Below, piece after piece: positions 9,112 through 17,102 of a DNA stretch of 64,000 nucleotides. The stretch spans positions 3,233,001 to 3,297,000 of the forward strand of contig NZ_CP011567.1 in assembly GCF_001655615.1 (NCBI RefSeq). The letters run 5' to 3'. The position numbers and the translations under genes are program-made. Within the stretch, counting starts at the first letter, position 1; every line of letters starts with the position of its first letter. The DNA is from Pseudomonas sp. GR 6-02. GTDB lineage: Bacteria; Pseudomonadota; Gammaproteobacteria; Pseudomonadales; Pseudomonadaceae. Under the pieces are notes generated by a model. The model worked only from the letters and a program-made list of their open reading frames with translations. It was not told the DNA's origin and did no database searches.

Positions 9112-10671
9112 ATGGCGATTATTGATTTCTTCGACCGTGGCTGGCGGATCAATCCGCACGGCGCGGCGTATATCCAGGATGACCGGGTTTTCACCTTTAC
9201 CGACGTCCGCAACTTGTCATGCCGTATCGCCAATGCACTGTTGGCCGAGGGTTTGCCCAAGAGCACCAAGGGTGCGATCTGGTCGGCCAACGATGCCGTG
9301 GCCTGGACGTGCACACTGGGTCTCTGGCGCGCCAACATGTGCTGGATTCCGGTTGGCGCTCGCAACAGTGCCGAAGAGAACCGTCATGTGCTCGATGCGT
9401 TCGACTGCGAGGTGCTGTTTTTCCAGAAGGAGTTCGCATCCATCATCGACGCGTTGCGCCCGAGCTTGCCGAAAATCCGTTTATGGATTTGCATCGACGA
9501 ACATCTGCCCGAAGCACCTTCGCTTAAAGTCTGGATCGAAGGTCAGCCGAACACGCCACCCAAGGTCGAGTATCAACTCGACGATGTAGTGGCGATTTCG
9601 CCAACCGGTGGCACCACAGGCTTGCCGAAGGGTGTGATGAACACCCATCGCAGCATCCAGACGTTCTGTGCGCACTTCATGATCAACTTCCCTTATGGGG
9701 ATGAGCATCCACCGGTCAACCTGGCGGCGGCACCGATGACCCATACTGCCGGCACACTGTCCCTGCCGTGCACCTCGCGGGGCGGCACCGTGGTAGTTAT
9801 CACCAAGCCGGACCCGGCGCTGATGCTGGCGATGATTCCGAAGTACAAGGTCACCGAGACTTTTCTGCCACCGACGGTGATCTATCGCCTGCTGGATGTT
9901 CCAAATCTGGCGCAGAAGGTCGATTTCAGCTCGTTGAAATACTTTCTTTACGGCGCTGCGCCAATGTCGGTGGAGAAGCTCAAGCAAGCGATCGAAACCT
10001 TTGGCCCGGTGATGGCCGGCGGATACGGCCAGACCGAAGCGCCCGCATCGATTTCCAACCTGCCGCCCGCCGAGCATCTGCAAGGTGGACGACTGGCATC
10101 GGACGAGCGTCTGTCATCGGTCGGCCGCCCCAATCCGCTGATTCGCGTCGAGATCCTCAGCGACGCCGGGGAGATTCTCGCCCAGGGCGAGTCCGGCGAG
10201 ATCTGCGTACGCGGTGACCTGGTCATGAAGGGTTATTACAAGGACCCGCAGAAAACCGCCGAAACCATCATCGACGGTTGGCTGCACACCGGTGATATCG
10301 GCCATCTCGACCCCCATGGCTACCTGCACATCACCGACCGCAAGAAGGACATGATCATCTCCGGTGGTTTCAACGTTTATCCGAGCGAGGTCGAGCAGGT
10401 GCTTTGGGCCCATCCGGCAGTGCAGGACTGCGCGGTGATCGGCGTGCCGGACGAGCAGTGGGGCGAGAGCGTCAAGGCCGTCGTCGAGCTGAGTGTTGGA
10501 CAAAGCGTCACCGCCGAAGAACTGATCAGTCTCTGCAAAGACCGACTCGGATCGGTCAAGTCTCCGAAAACTGTGGATTTCATTGATGCATTGCCACGCA
10601 GTCCTGTTGGCAAGGTGTTGAAGAAGGATCTGCGTGCCCAGTACTGGCAAAGCGTTGATCGGCAGATCTGA
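9112..10671 (+). CDS. AMP-dependent acyl-CoA synthetase
   Basis: The 519-residue enzyme has the complete ANL-superfamily signature: P-loop ISPTGGTTGLPKGVMNTH, the GGYGQTEAPA motif, the hinge LHTGDIGHLDPHGYLHITDR, and the C-terminal KSPKTVDF with the catalytic lysine in SPVGKVLKKDL. It activates a carboxylic acid to its acyl-CoA using ATP. ATG 9112, just after the upstream stop codon, gives MAIIDFFDRGW, a standard N-terminus; the frame upstream of it overlaps the preceding gene. The tight spacing places it in the same operon as the acyl-CoA dehydrogenase and thiolase. Chain length and substrate are not readable. Confidence 0.9.
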   Translation: MAIIDFFDRGWRINPHGAAYIQDDRVFTFTDVRNLSCRIANALLAEGLPKSTKGAIWSANDAVAWTCTLGLWRANMCWIPVGARNSAEENRHVLDAFDCEVLFFQKEFASIIDALRPSLPKIRLWICIDEHLPEAPSLKVWIEGQPNTPPKVEYQLDDVVAISPTGGTTGLPKGVMNTHRSIQTFCAHFMINFPYGDEHPPVNLAAAPMTHTAGTLSLPCTSRGGTVVVITKPDPALMLAMIPKYKVTETFLPPTVIYRLLDVPNLAQKVDFSSLKYFLYGAAPMSVEKLKQAIETFGPVMAGGYGQTEAPASISNLPPAEHLQGGRLASDERLSSVGRPNPLIRVEILSDAGEILAQGESGEICVRGDLVMKGYYKDPQKTAETIIDGWLHTGDIGHLDPHGYLHITDRKKDMIISGGFNVYPSEVEQVLWAHPAVQDCAVIGVPDEQWGESVKAVVELSVGQSVTAEELISLCKDRLGSVKSPKTVDFIDALPRSPVGKVLKKDLRAQYWQSVDRQI

Positions 10672-10688
10672 CGTCGAGGAGTTAAGTG

Positions 10689-11927
10689 ATGGAACCCATT
10701 TACATAGCCGGCATCGCCATGACCCAATTCGGACGTCATCTGGAGCGTAGCCTTCAGGATATGGCTCTGGAGGCGTTGCAGGGGGCTCTGGCAGACGCCC
10801 GCGCCCAACGCTCCGACATCGAGGCAGTGTTTTACGCCGGCATCACCAACGGCCATCTACAAGGCCAGCTCTCCATCCCGGGGCAGGTGATGTGCAGCAA
10901 GATCGGCATCGAAGGTGTGCCGGTCTACAACGTCGAAAACGCCTGTGCCTCGGGCAGTACCGCGGTTCATCTGGCGGTGCAGAGCTTGCGCTCGGGGGCT
11001 ACCGATGTGGTGTTAGCGTTGGGCGCCGAGAAAATGAACGTGCCGGACAAGTCGCGGGCACTGGCACTGTTCGAAACCGGCTGGGATGTTTCCACCGCCG
11101 AGGAGAACTACGCCACGCTGGTAAAAATGGGGGAGGGCATCGTTGTTCCGCCAGGCTCGGAGTCTGATCGCCCGTACAGCAAGTTCATGGCCATTTATGC
11201 CGCCATGTGCCGTTGGCACATGAAGACCTACGGCACCACACAGCGGCAGATCGCGGCGGTGTGTGCCAAGAACCATCAACACTCGGTGCACAACCCTTAT
11301 TCGCAATTTCGCAAGACCTTCACCATCGAAGAGGTACTGGAGGCGCCACCGATCACCTATCCGATCACGTTACCGATGTGCGCGCCGTTGTCCGACGGCG
11401 CGGCCGCCGCGATCATTTGCACCGAGGCGGGTCTGAAACGCATCGGGGCCGATCCGAAACGTTGTGTGCGAATCGCCGCCAGCGTGATCCGCAGTTTCAC
11501 CTTGCGTGGACTGGATGAGCCGCACAAGCACGTCAGCCTGTTGGCTGCGCGCCAGGCCTACGAGATCGCCGGACTCGGCCCGCAGGACATGCATGTGGCC
11601 GAAGTACACGACGCTTCGGCAATGGGGGAAATCATCCAGTCGGAAAATCTCGGACTGGCGCCGCTGGGGGAGGGTGGAATTTGCGCCGAACGGGGCGATT
11701 TCACCCTGGGTGGCCGCATACCGATCAATACCTCCGGCGGCCTGGAGTCCAAAGGTCATCCGCTCGGCGCAACGGGGATCGGCCAATTGTACGAGTTGAC
11801 CACTCAATTGCGCGGGGAAGCCGGGGCGCGCCAGGTACACGGCGCGCGGCATGCCATCCAGGAAAACGGCGGCGGTCTTCAAGGTGTTGAGGAAGCAGCG
11901 GTCGCTATTCACATCCTGAGTCGATAG
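10689..11927 (+). CDS. SCPx-type thiolase family protein
   Basis: The 412-residue protein carries the nucleophile cysteine in ENACASGSTAVH, the histidine motif EVHDASAMGEI, and SGGLESKGHPLGATG. The second thiolase cysteine motif (CxGGGxG) is replaced by QENGGG near residue 395. That pattern is characteristic of SCPx-like or non-canonical thiolases, which include steroid and other lipid side-chain enzymes, rather than standard FadA. GAGGAG precedes ATG 10689. The operon context (ligase, acyl-CoA dehydrogenase) fits a beta-oxidation-like cleavage or an aldolase/lyase partner function. Confidence 0.85.
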   Translation: MEPIYIAGIAMTQFGRHLERSLQDMALEALQGALADARAQRSDIEAVFYAGITNGHLQGQLSIPGQVMCSKIGIEGVPVYNVENACASGSTAVHLAVQSLRSGATDVVLALGAEKMNVPDKSRALALFETGWDVSTAEENYATLVKMGEGIVVPPGSESDRPYSKFMAIYAAMCRWHMKTYGTTQRQIAAVCAKNHQHSVHNPYSQFRKTFTIEEVLEAPPITYPITLPMCAPLSDGAAAAIICTEAGLKRIGADPKRCVRIAASVIRSFTLRGLDEPHKHVSLLAARQAYEIAGLGPQDMHVAEVHDASAMGEIIQSENLGLAPLGEGGICAERGDFTLGGRIPINTSGGLESKGHPLGATGIGQLYELTTQLRGEAGARQVHGARHAIQENGGGLQGVEEAAVAIHILSR

Positions 11928-11938
11928 GAGCGCATCAC

Positions 11939-13306
11939 ATGTCCATGACCTATCAAGCGCAAGAGCTGGAAAGCCACTTTGCCGGCGGGCATTTCCGCCG
12001 GTTGGGTGGCTGGGTCGAGAGTCCGGTTGATCTGCAGCCGGAGCTCGAAGGCGATGTCAGCGCGGATGTCATCGTGATCGGTGCCGGTTTTGCCGGGCTG
12101 TCTACCGCCCTGGAGCTTACGGCGCTGGGTGCGAAGGTAATCATCCTTGAACAGGAATTTGCCGGTTTCGGTGCCAGTGGTCGCAATGCCGGTTATCTGG
12201 GCGGAAGCATCGGCATTGAGTTCGAGCTGTTCTTGAAACGTGTCGGTCACGAAAAGGCGAAAAACATCGTCAGGTTCTACGACGAAGGTGTCGCCTACGT
12301 CGAAGGCCGATTGCGCGAACTGGGTATCGACTGCGACTACAACGCCTCGGGAATCATCAGGGCGGGCATCCATCCTTCCCAGGAGAAAAAGCTACGCAAG
12401 AGTATGGCAGTGGGTGACGAACTTGGCTCCCGTACCGAGTTTCTGGATCAGGCTCAAATGCGCGCACGGGGGATTCCACCGGCATTTCTGTTTGGCTGCC
12501 TGCAACGCCATGGCGGTACGCTGGACCCCGGCAAATACGTGATGGGACTGCGGCGGGCGGCGCTCCAGGCAGGCGTGAAACTGTATGAGAATACGAAGTT
12601 GGTGTCGTATTCCGATGGGCCGACGATCACCTGCCAAACCACGCACGGTCGTGCGACAGCCCCGAATTTGGTGTTGGCCACCAATGCCTATACGCCGCAA
12701 ATCGGGCTTCTGCGCGACAAGATTGTTCCATTTCGGGTGTCGGCAGTCGAAACCGAGCCATTGTCTGCGCAGCAGTTGGCGTCATTGGGATGGGCAGGAC
12801 GGGAAGGGTTGATGACACCGCACTGGACCATGGAAAGCCATCGTCTGACGGCGCGTAATACGTTGCTGCTGACCACCAAACGGCTCGGCTATGTCTACGG
12901 TTCCAAAACCCCGAACATTCCCGACGATGTTGCCTACCGCGAGCTGGAAAACACGCTGGGGGCACGTTTCCCGACTTTGCGCGGTATTGGTATTCAATCG
13001 TGCTGGAGCGGCTACGTCAGCATGGCCTACGACGCGTTGCCGGTGGTGGGCGAAACCGGAACCCACCACAACATTATCTACACCGCAGGCTGCTCCGGAC
13101 ACGGCATCGCCACCCAGTCGCTGATCGGGCATCTGCTGGCGGAAAGAATCGGCGGCATCGAGCATCCGTTGCTCGCTGCGCTGCGCCACAAAACCCCGAA
13201 AACATTGCCAGAGCCGCTGCAATGGTGCGCCGTGAATCTGGCGCTAGGGGTGGCAAACAGCCTCGACGAATACACCAACCGCAAGGTTGCACGCACTCAT
13301 CGTTAA
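11939..13306 (+). CDS. FAD-dependent oxidoreductase, DAO/PuuB-like
   Basis: The 455-residue protein has the FAD-binding motif VIVIGAGFAGLSTALEL ending in an acidic residue after IILE, and the C-terminal DAO signature SCWSGYVSMAYDALPVVGE. The layout resembles gamma-glutamylputrescine oxidase and related amine or amino acid oxidases, which oxidise an amine to an imine or aldehyde. AGGAG lies upstream of the start, 11 bases after the thiolase stop, so it is cotranscribed with the acyl-CoA genes. Together with the amine oxidases downstream it suggests that the compound degraded carries an amino group. Assignment to a specific substrate is not possible. Confidence 0.83.
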   Translation: MSMTYQAQELESHFAGGHFRRLGGWVESPVDLQPELEGDVSADVIVIGAGFAGLSTALELTALGAKVIILEQEFAGFGASGRNAGYLGGSIGIEFELFLKRVGHEKAKNIVRFYDEGVAYVEGRLRELGIDCDYNASGIIRAGIHPSQEKKLRKSMAVGDELGSRTEFLDQAQMRARGIPPAFLFGCLQRHGGTLDPGKYVMGLRRAALQAGVKLYENTKLVSYSDGPTITCQTTHGRATAPNLVLATNAYTPQIGLLRDKIVPFRVSAVETEPLSAQQLASLGWAGREGLMTPHWTMESHRLTARNTLLLTTKRLGYVYGSKTPNIPDDVAYRELENTLGARFPTLRGIGIQSCWSGYVSMAYDALPVVGETGTHHNIIYTAGCSGHGIATQSLIGHLLAERIGGIEHPLLAALRHKTPKTLPEPLQWCAVNLALGVANSLDEYTNRKVARTHR

Positions 13307-13406
13307 TCGTTGAGGGCGCGTAGAACAACGCGTTAAAGGAAGACAACACGCTGATTTTCAGTGGTGGCACAGGCCTTGAAGTCATTGGCCGGGCAGGCGC
13401 TCGCCT

Positions 13407-13449
13407 GCAGAAAGACAAAATGGATTTTGTTTCTGCCACCGCTTTTTTT
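13407..13449 (+). terminator. Candidate terminator before amine oxidase cassette 1
   Basis: A near-perfect hairpin (GCAGAAAGACAAAAT pairing with ATTTTGTTTCTGC, two-base bulge) is followed by CACCGC and a run of seven T residues. A second short GC-rich hairpin (GCAGGCG / CGCCTGC, 13393-13408) abuts it. The position 100 bases after the oxidoreductase stop and before an independent start fits a transcription terminator. Confidence 0.55.
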
Positions 13450-13514
13450 ACTGCCGCACGGACGCTCTGTCATGAGCGTTCAATCCAACAATAACGTTAT
13501 GTGAGGCATCGATT

Positions 13515-14987
13515 ATGAACACTGACGCCCCTCCAGATTTAAAACGAAGACAATTGCTCAAACTGGCCGGTGCTACAGCGGCGGTGGGATCGATTGGTTT
13601 GAACATCGGCCTGGCCAATGCCGCCGATACGCTTTTGCAAGACAGCTCGGACAATGTTCTCGACGTGGTGATCATTGGTGCAGGCCTTGCCGGTCTGACG
13701 GCAGCCCGCGATCTGCATCTGGCGGGTTGCCAGTCGCTGTTGGTGCTCGAAGCGCGCGATCGTGTAGGCGGGCGCACCCTTAATCACGATCTGGGTTCAG
13801 GCTACATCTCCGAGGTCGGAGGCCAGTGGATAGGCCCGGGGCAAACGGCTGTAGCGGATCTCGCCCGAGAGCTTGAGGTGGGCACCTTTCCGAGTTTCTA
13901 CGACGGTGAAACCATCATCCTCGGCGGTGACGGACGTGTCGCCGTTGATTTGAAAGGCACGTTCGGCACCGATGAAGCCGTTTCGGCAAAGCTCAGTGAA
14001 CTGTCGCGGGACGTGCCGTGCGGTACACCGTGGAAGTCACCCAGGGCCGCCGAATTGGACAAGCTCTCGGCAGGTGAATGGCTGGCTCAACAGAACATAA
14101 AGCCTGAGGATCGGGCTGGGTGGAACGCCAGTTTCCTCCTGACCTGCGGTGTTACGCCGGCAAAGATGGGCTTTCTGCATTTTCTGTCGATGATCAACTC
14201 GGCCGGTTGCGAATATATGCGGCTCGACTCAATCAAGGACAGCGCGCAGGGCACACGGATCGTCGGTGGTTCGCAGATTCTCAGCAGCAAGATGGCGCAA
14301 CTGTTGGGCGACAAAGTTCGCTTGTCCTGTCCAGTGCGAAAGATTACCGACTGGAATCGCGACATCGTCAGACTCCAAACGGATCAAGGCGAGATACGTG
14401 CCCGGCGGGTGATCATGGCGATTCATCCCGCACTCTGCCAACGCTTGCAGTTCGATCCACCGCTGCCCGAAGCCCGTGCAGCCTTGCAACGTGCCTGGCC
14501 GGCACACTCTCCGGCCCGCAAGACCGCGATGGTCTACCCGCGGCCTTTCTGGCGTGACAAAGGCTTGAACGGCCACATCATTCAGGTGGGGGGGCCGGTC
14601 ATCTGGGCTTACGACAACTCACCGCCCAACGGTGAAATCGGAGTCATCAATGCATTCGTCATGAATGCGGCAGCACCTGCTGATCCTGAAGCCGCTAAAC
14701 GTGTGCAGACCGAGATCTATGCGCGTGCCTTGGGGGACGAAGCGCTTAACCCCGTCTCCTACCACGATCATGACTGGGCGCATTTCGACCCATGGACGAT
14801 CACTTGCGTGTCGCCGATTCCTCCAGGCTTCTGGTCGACTCATGGCGAGGCGCTGCGTCCACCCTGCGGCAATCTGTTCTGGTCGGGCACTGAAACTGCT
14901 GATATCTGGGCAGGCTACATGGATGGTGCCGTACGCGCCGGACACCACAGCGCCTTACAGGTGCTCAACGCCTTGCGTCGGGCATAG
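13515..14987 (+). CDS. Flavin monoamine oxidase family protein 1 (Tat-exported)
   Basis: The 490-residue protein has an N-terminal Tat-like signal (KRRQLLKLAGATAAVGS), the FAD motif DVVIIGAGLAGLTAARDL, the second flavin motif LEARDRVGGRT, and the C-terminal FAD loop SGTETADIWAGYMDGAVRAG. It belongs to the amine oxidase family that includes nicotine oxidoreductase NicA2. The gene lies nine bases upstream of a diheme cytochrome c gene. In NicA2 the physiological electron acceptor is a cytochrome c rather than O2, so a dehydrogenase role is plausible here. It is paralogous to the gene at 17102-18595 (same length, shared motifs). Confidence 0.88.
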   Translation: MNTDAPPDLKRRQLLKLAGATAAVGSIGLNIGLANAADTLLQDSSDNVLDVVIIGAGLAGLTAARDLHLAGCQSLLVLEARDRVGGRTLNHDLGSGYISEVGGQWIGPGQTAVADLARELEVGTFPSFYDGETIILGGDGRVAVDLKGTFGTDEAVSAKLSELSRDVPCGTPWKSPRAAELDKLSAGEWLAQQNIKPEDRAGWNASFLLTCGVTPAKMGFLHFLSMINSAGCEYMRLDSIKDSAQGTRIVGGSQILSSKMAQLLGDKVRLSCPVRKITDWNRDIVRLQTDQGEIRARRVIMAIHPALCQRLQFDPPLPEARAALQRAWPAHSPARKTAMVYPRPFWRDKGLNGHIIQVGGPVIWAYDNSPPNGEIGVINAFVMNAAAPADPEAAKRVQTEIYARALGDEALNPVSYHDHDWAHFDPWTITCVSPIPPGFWSTHGEALRPPCGNLFWSGTETADIWAGYMDGAVRAGHHSALQVLNALRRA

Positions 14988-14996
14988 GAGGCGACA

Positions 14997-15653
14997 ATGA
15001 AAAAAATCATAGCGTTTGGCGTCATCGCAGTCATTGCCGTGCTGTTGGCGATTTTCGGTCGTGACCTTCTCGATCTCTATCGCCTGCAGAGTTACATCAC
15101 CACGTCCACTGAAGCGTACCAGACCGAACGTGGGAGCTGGCCGCATCTGACGGATGCCTGCACGGGTTGCCATGGCAGCAAGGGCAACTCGCTGAACTCG
15201 CCTTATCCGAGTCTGGCCGGACAGCCGGCCGCGTACCTGTCTGCGCAGTTGCACAACTTCGCCAGTGGGCAACGGGCTGCACCCAATATGGGGCCGTTGG
15301 CGATGACCCTCAGCCGCGATGATATTGATCTGCTGGCGAATTTCTATTCTCGGCAATCCGTCAGCGCGAATGTGGCTTTCAGCCCTGACGAAGGTCTGAA
15401 GGAAAAGGGCAAACAACTGGTGCAAACGAGAGGCTGTGCAGCCTGCCACGGTGGCCAGTTGATGGGGCACGACGCGTTTCCTCGCTTGGCCGCGCAAGGG
15501 CACGACTACCTTTTAGCGCAGCTCAACGCTTTTGCCACAGGTGAGCGCAATGAGTCCAGCGGCGCAATGAAAGCAATGGCGGCCGCGCTGTCAGCGGATG
15601 AGCGTAAGGCGATTGCCACCTACCTTGCCGCACTGGCTCCTCAACCCAAGTAA
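14997..15653 (+). CDS. Diheme cytochrome c 1
   Basis: The 218-residue c-type cytochrome has an N-terminal membrane anchor or signal (IIAFGVIAVIAVLLAIFG) and two heme-binding sites, CTGCH near residue 55 and CAACH near residue 145, each followed by the usual distal Met region. Two tandem cytochrome c domains place it in the c4/c553-like group acting in the periplasm. It directly follows flavin amine oxidase 1 and is probably its electron acceptor. It is a paralogue of the protein encoded at 16446-17102, which has the same length and the same position behind an amine oxidase. Confidence 0.9.
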   Translation: MKKIIAFGVIAVIAVLLAIFGRDLLDLYRLQSYITTSTEAYQTERGSWPHLTDACTGCHGSKGNSLNSPYPSLAGQPAAYLSAQLHNFASGQRAAPNMGPLAMTLSRDDIDLLANFYSRQSVSANVAFSPDEGLKEKGKQLVQTRGCAACHGGQLMGHDAFPRLAAQGHDYLLAQLNAFATGERNESSGAMKAMAAALSADERKAIATYLAALAPQPK

Positions 15654-15692
15654 ATCATCAAATTTTCTGTCAGATGTATCGAGGCTATCGTT

Positions 15693-16355
15693 ATGGAACC
15701 GAGAAATATTGTGCTGTGCTTTGCCTGTTTCTTGCTGCTCGCGAATGGGCTGACCTTCGGCATCAAGTTTCTTAAAAAAAGAAACCTGCTACTGGCTCTC
15801 GAATGGTTTGTGGTCGCCTTTTCCGCGACAAACTTCCTGATATTTTTCCTCACCGGATCGGAGCATTCGTACCTCATTTCATACTTTTGTGATGCGTTCT
15901 CCAGAGCCTTCGGGATCCCGATCATTACGGTACTCGGGTTGATGGCGGTGACGCATACCTACAAGCCCTCAGTGCGCAAGGAACTCATGATGTTTGCCGG
16001 CGCCCTGGTGGGCACATTCGCTTTGATTTCCACCAAGGTTCTGATCACGCTCCAGCCGTATTTCTACGTGATGATGTGGGTGATGTTTTCGGTTTATCTG
16101 GTCTATTTCGCAGTGAGGCTCGCAAGCGCCGGAGAGTTCCTGCACGCGATCGGGGTGATATTTGGCATGCTCGCCTCACTGACCATTGCTTGCATTTATG
16201 ACTTCTACAAAATCCCTGGGGACGACACTAACGTGCTGCTGAACTTCTATGTTCTTGCGCTGACTACTTGGGCTTATTTACTGGTGCACTTGTACTACGC
16301 GTATTGCGCCTTAGAGCGTTCGAAGAACTCAATGGCGCTTTTGCAGACACGCTGA
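15693..16355 (+). CDS. Multi-pass membrane protein of unknown function
   Basis: The 220-residue protein is almost entirely hydrophobic segments (about seven predicted helices by eye: IVLCFACFLLLANGLTFG, ALEWFVVAFSATNFLIFFL, IPIITVLGLMAVTH and others). I do not recognise a transporter signature. It sits 39 bases behind cytochrome c 1 and is the last plus-strand gene before the convergent second amine oxidase cassette, with a strong terminator after it. It may be a quinone- or cytochrome-linked membrane partner or a small permease, but nothing in the sequence decides this. Confidence 0.7.
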   Translation: MEPRNIVLCFACFLLLANGLTFGIKFLKKRNLLLALEWFVVAFSATNFLIFFLTGSEHSYLISYFCDAFSRAFGIPIITVLGLMAVTHTYKPSVRKELMMFAGALVGTFALISTKVLITLQPYFYVMMWVMFSVYLVYFAVRLASAGEFLHAIGVIFGMLASLTIACIYDFYKIPGDDTNVLLNFYVLALTTWAYLLVHLYYAYCALERSKNSMALLQTR

Positions 16356-16378
16356 GAGATATGTTTTTCAGGTATGCG

Positions 16379-16403
16379 AAGCCGCCATTCTGGCGGCTTT
16401 TGG
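16379..16403 (+). terminator. Rho-independent terminator
   Basis: A perfect 9-bp stem (AAGCCGCCA / TGGCGGCTT) with a three-base loop TTC and a short T-run follows the membrane-protein gene by 24 bases. It lies between the two convergent cytochrome/amine-oxidase transcription units. Confidence 0.75.
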
Positions 16404-16445
16404 CGTATGAAAGAGGAGGGCGGCGGGCATCCTTGCCCAGCGGGA

Positions 16446-17102
16446 TCAGGGCACCAGATTCGCCAGATAGTGCGACAAGGCCTTGATATCCTCGTCGGAC
16501 AACGCACCCGCCATAGCATTCATGGCTTGTGTCGGATCTTTGCGTTGGCCAACTTTGAAGGCTTTCAGTTGGTCCGTCAGATAAAGCTGCCCTTGTCCCG
16601 CGATGCGCGGAGCCAACGGGCCGCCAGACAATTTTTCGCCGTGACAGGCTGCACATCCATTGGCGACGACCACACGCTGACCTTGCTGTTGAAGAGCATC
16701 ATCTTTCGTCGTGACTTCAGTCACGCCTGGTTTCTGTTCGGCGAAATAACTGGCCAGACGCTTGATCTGCTCATCTGTCAGATTCGCCGCCAGCGGACTC
16801 ATCTGTGCACTGTGTCGGCGTCCTTCGGCAAACGCATGTAACTGGCTTTCGATGTACGCTGCGGACTGACCCGCAAGAGCGGCATACTGGGCGTCCCGCG
16901 GCTGGCCTCTTGCGCCATGACAGAGTGCGCAGGTGTCCTGCAATTGTGGCCACGCACCACCATCGGCCTGGTAATCAGCGTCATGCTGATCCACGGCATT
17001 CATAAAGCGGTATCCCGCCAACAGTTCTGGCCCATAGATCACTGTCGATCCCGCCAGCGCGGTTGTCACAGCGATTGCCCCAATCACGATAGTCCGCTTC
17101 AT
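16446..17102 (-). CDS. Diheme cytochrome c 2
   Basis: The 218-residue protein begins MKRTIVIGAIAVTTALAG (signal/anchor) and has heme sites CALCH and CAACH with the same spacing as cytochrome c 1. ATG 17102 is chosen because it overlaps the amine oxidase stop (ATGA), gives a signal peptide and matches the paralogue length; the longer frame to 17309 lies inside the oxidase gene. Tight coupling to the oxidase gene supports an electron-acceptor role in the periplasm. Confidence 0.9.
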   Translation of the reverse strand: MKRTIVIGAIAVTTALAGSTVIYGPELLAGYRFMNAVDQHDADYQADGGAWPQLQDTCALCHGARGQPRDAQYAALAGQSAAYIESQLHAFAEGRRHSAQMSPLAANLTDEQIKRLASYFAEQKPGVTEVTTKDDALQQQGQRVVVANGCAACHGEKLSGGPLAPRIAGQGQLYLTDQLKAFKVGQRKDPTQAMNAMAGALSDEDIKALSHYLANLVP

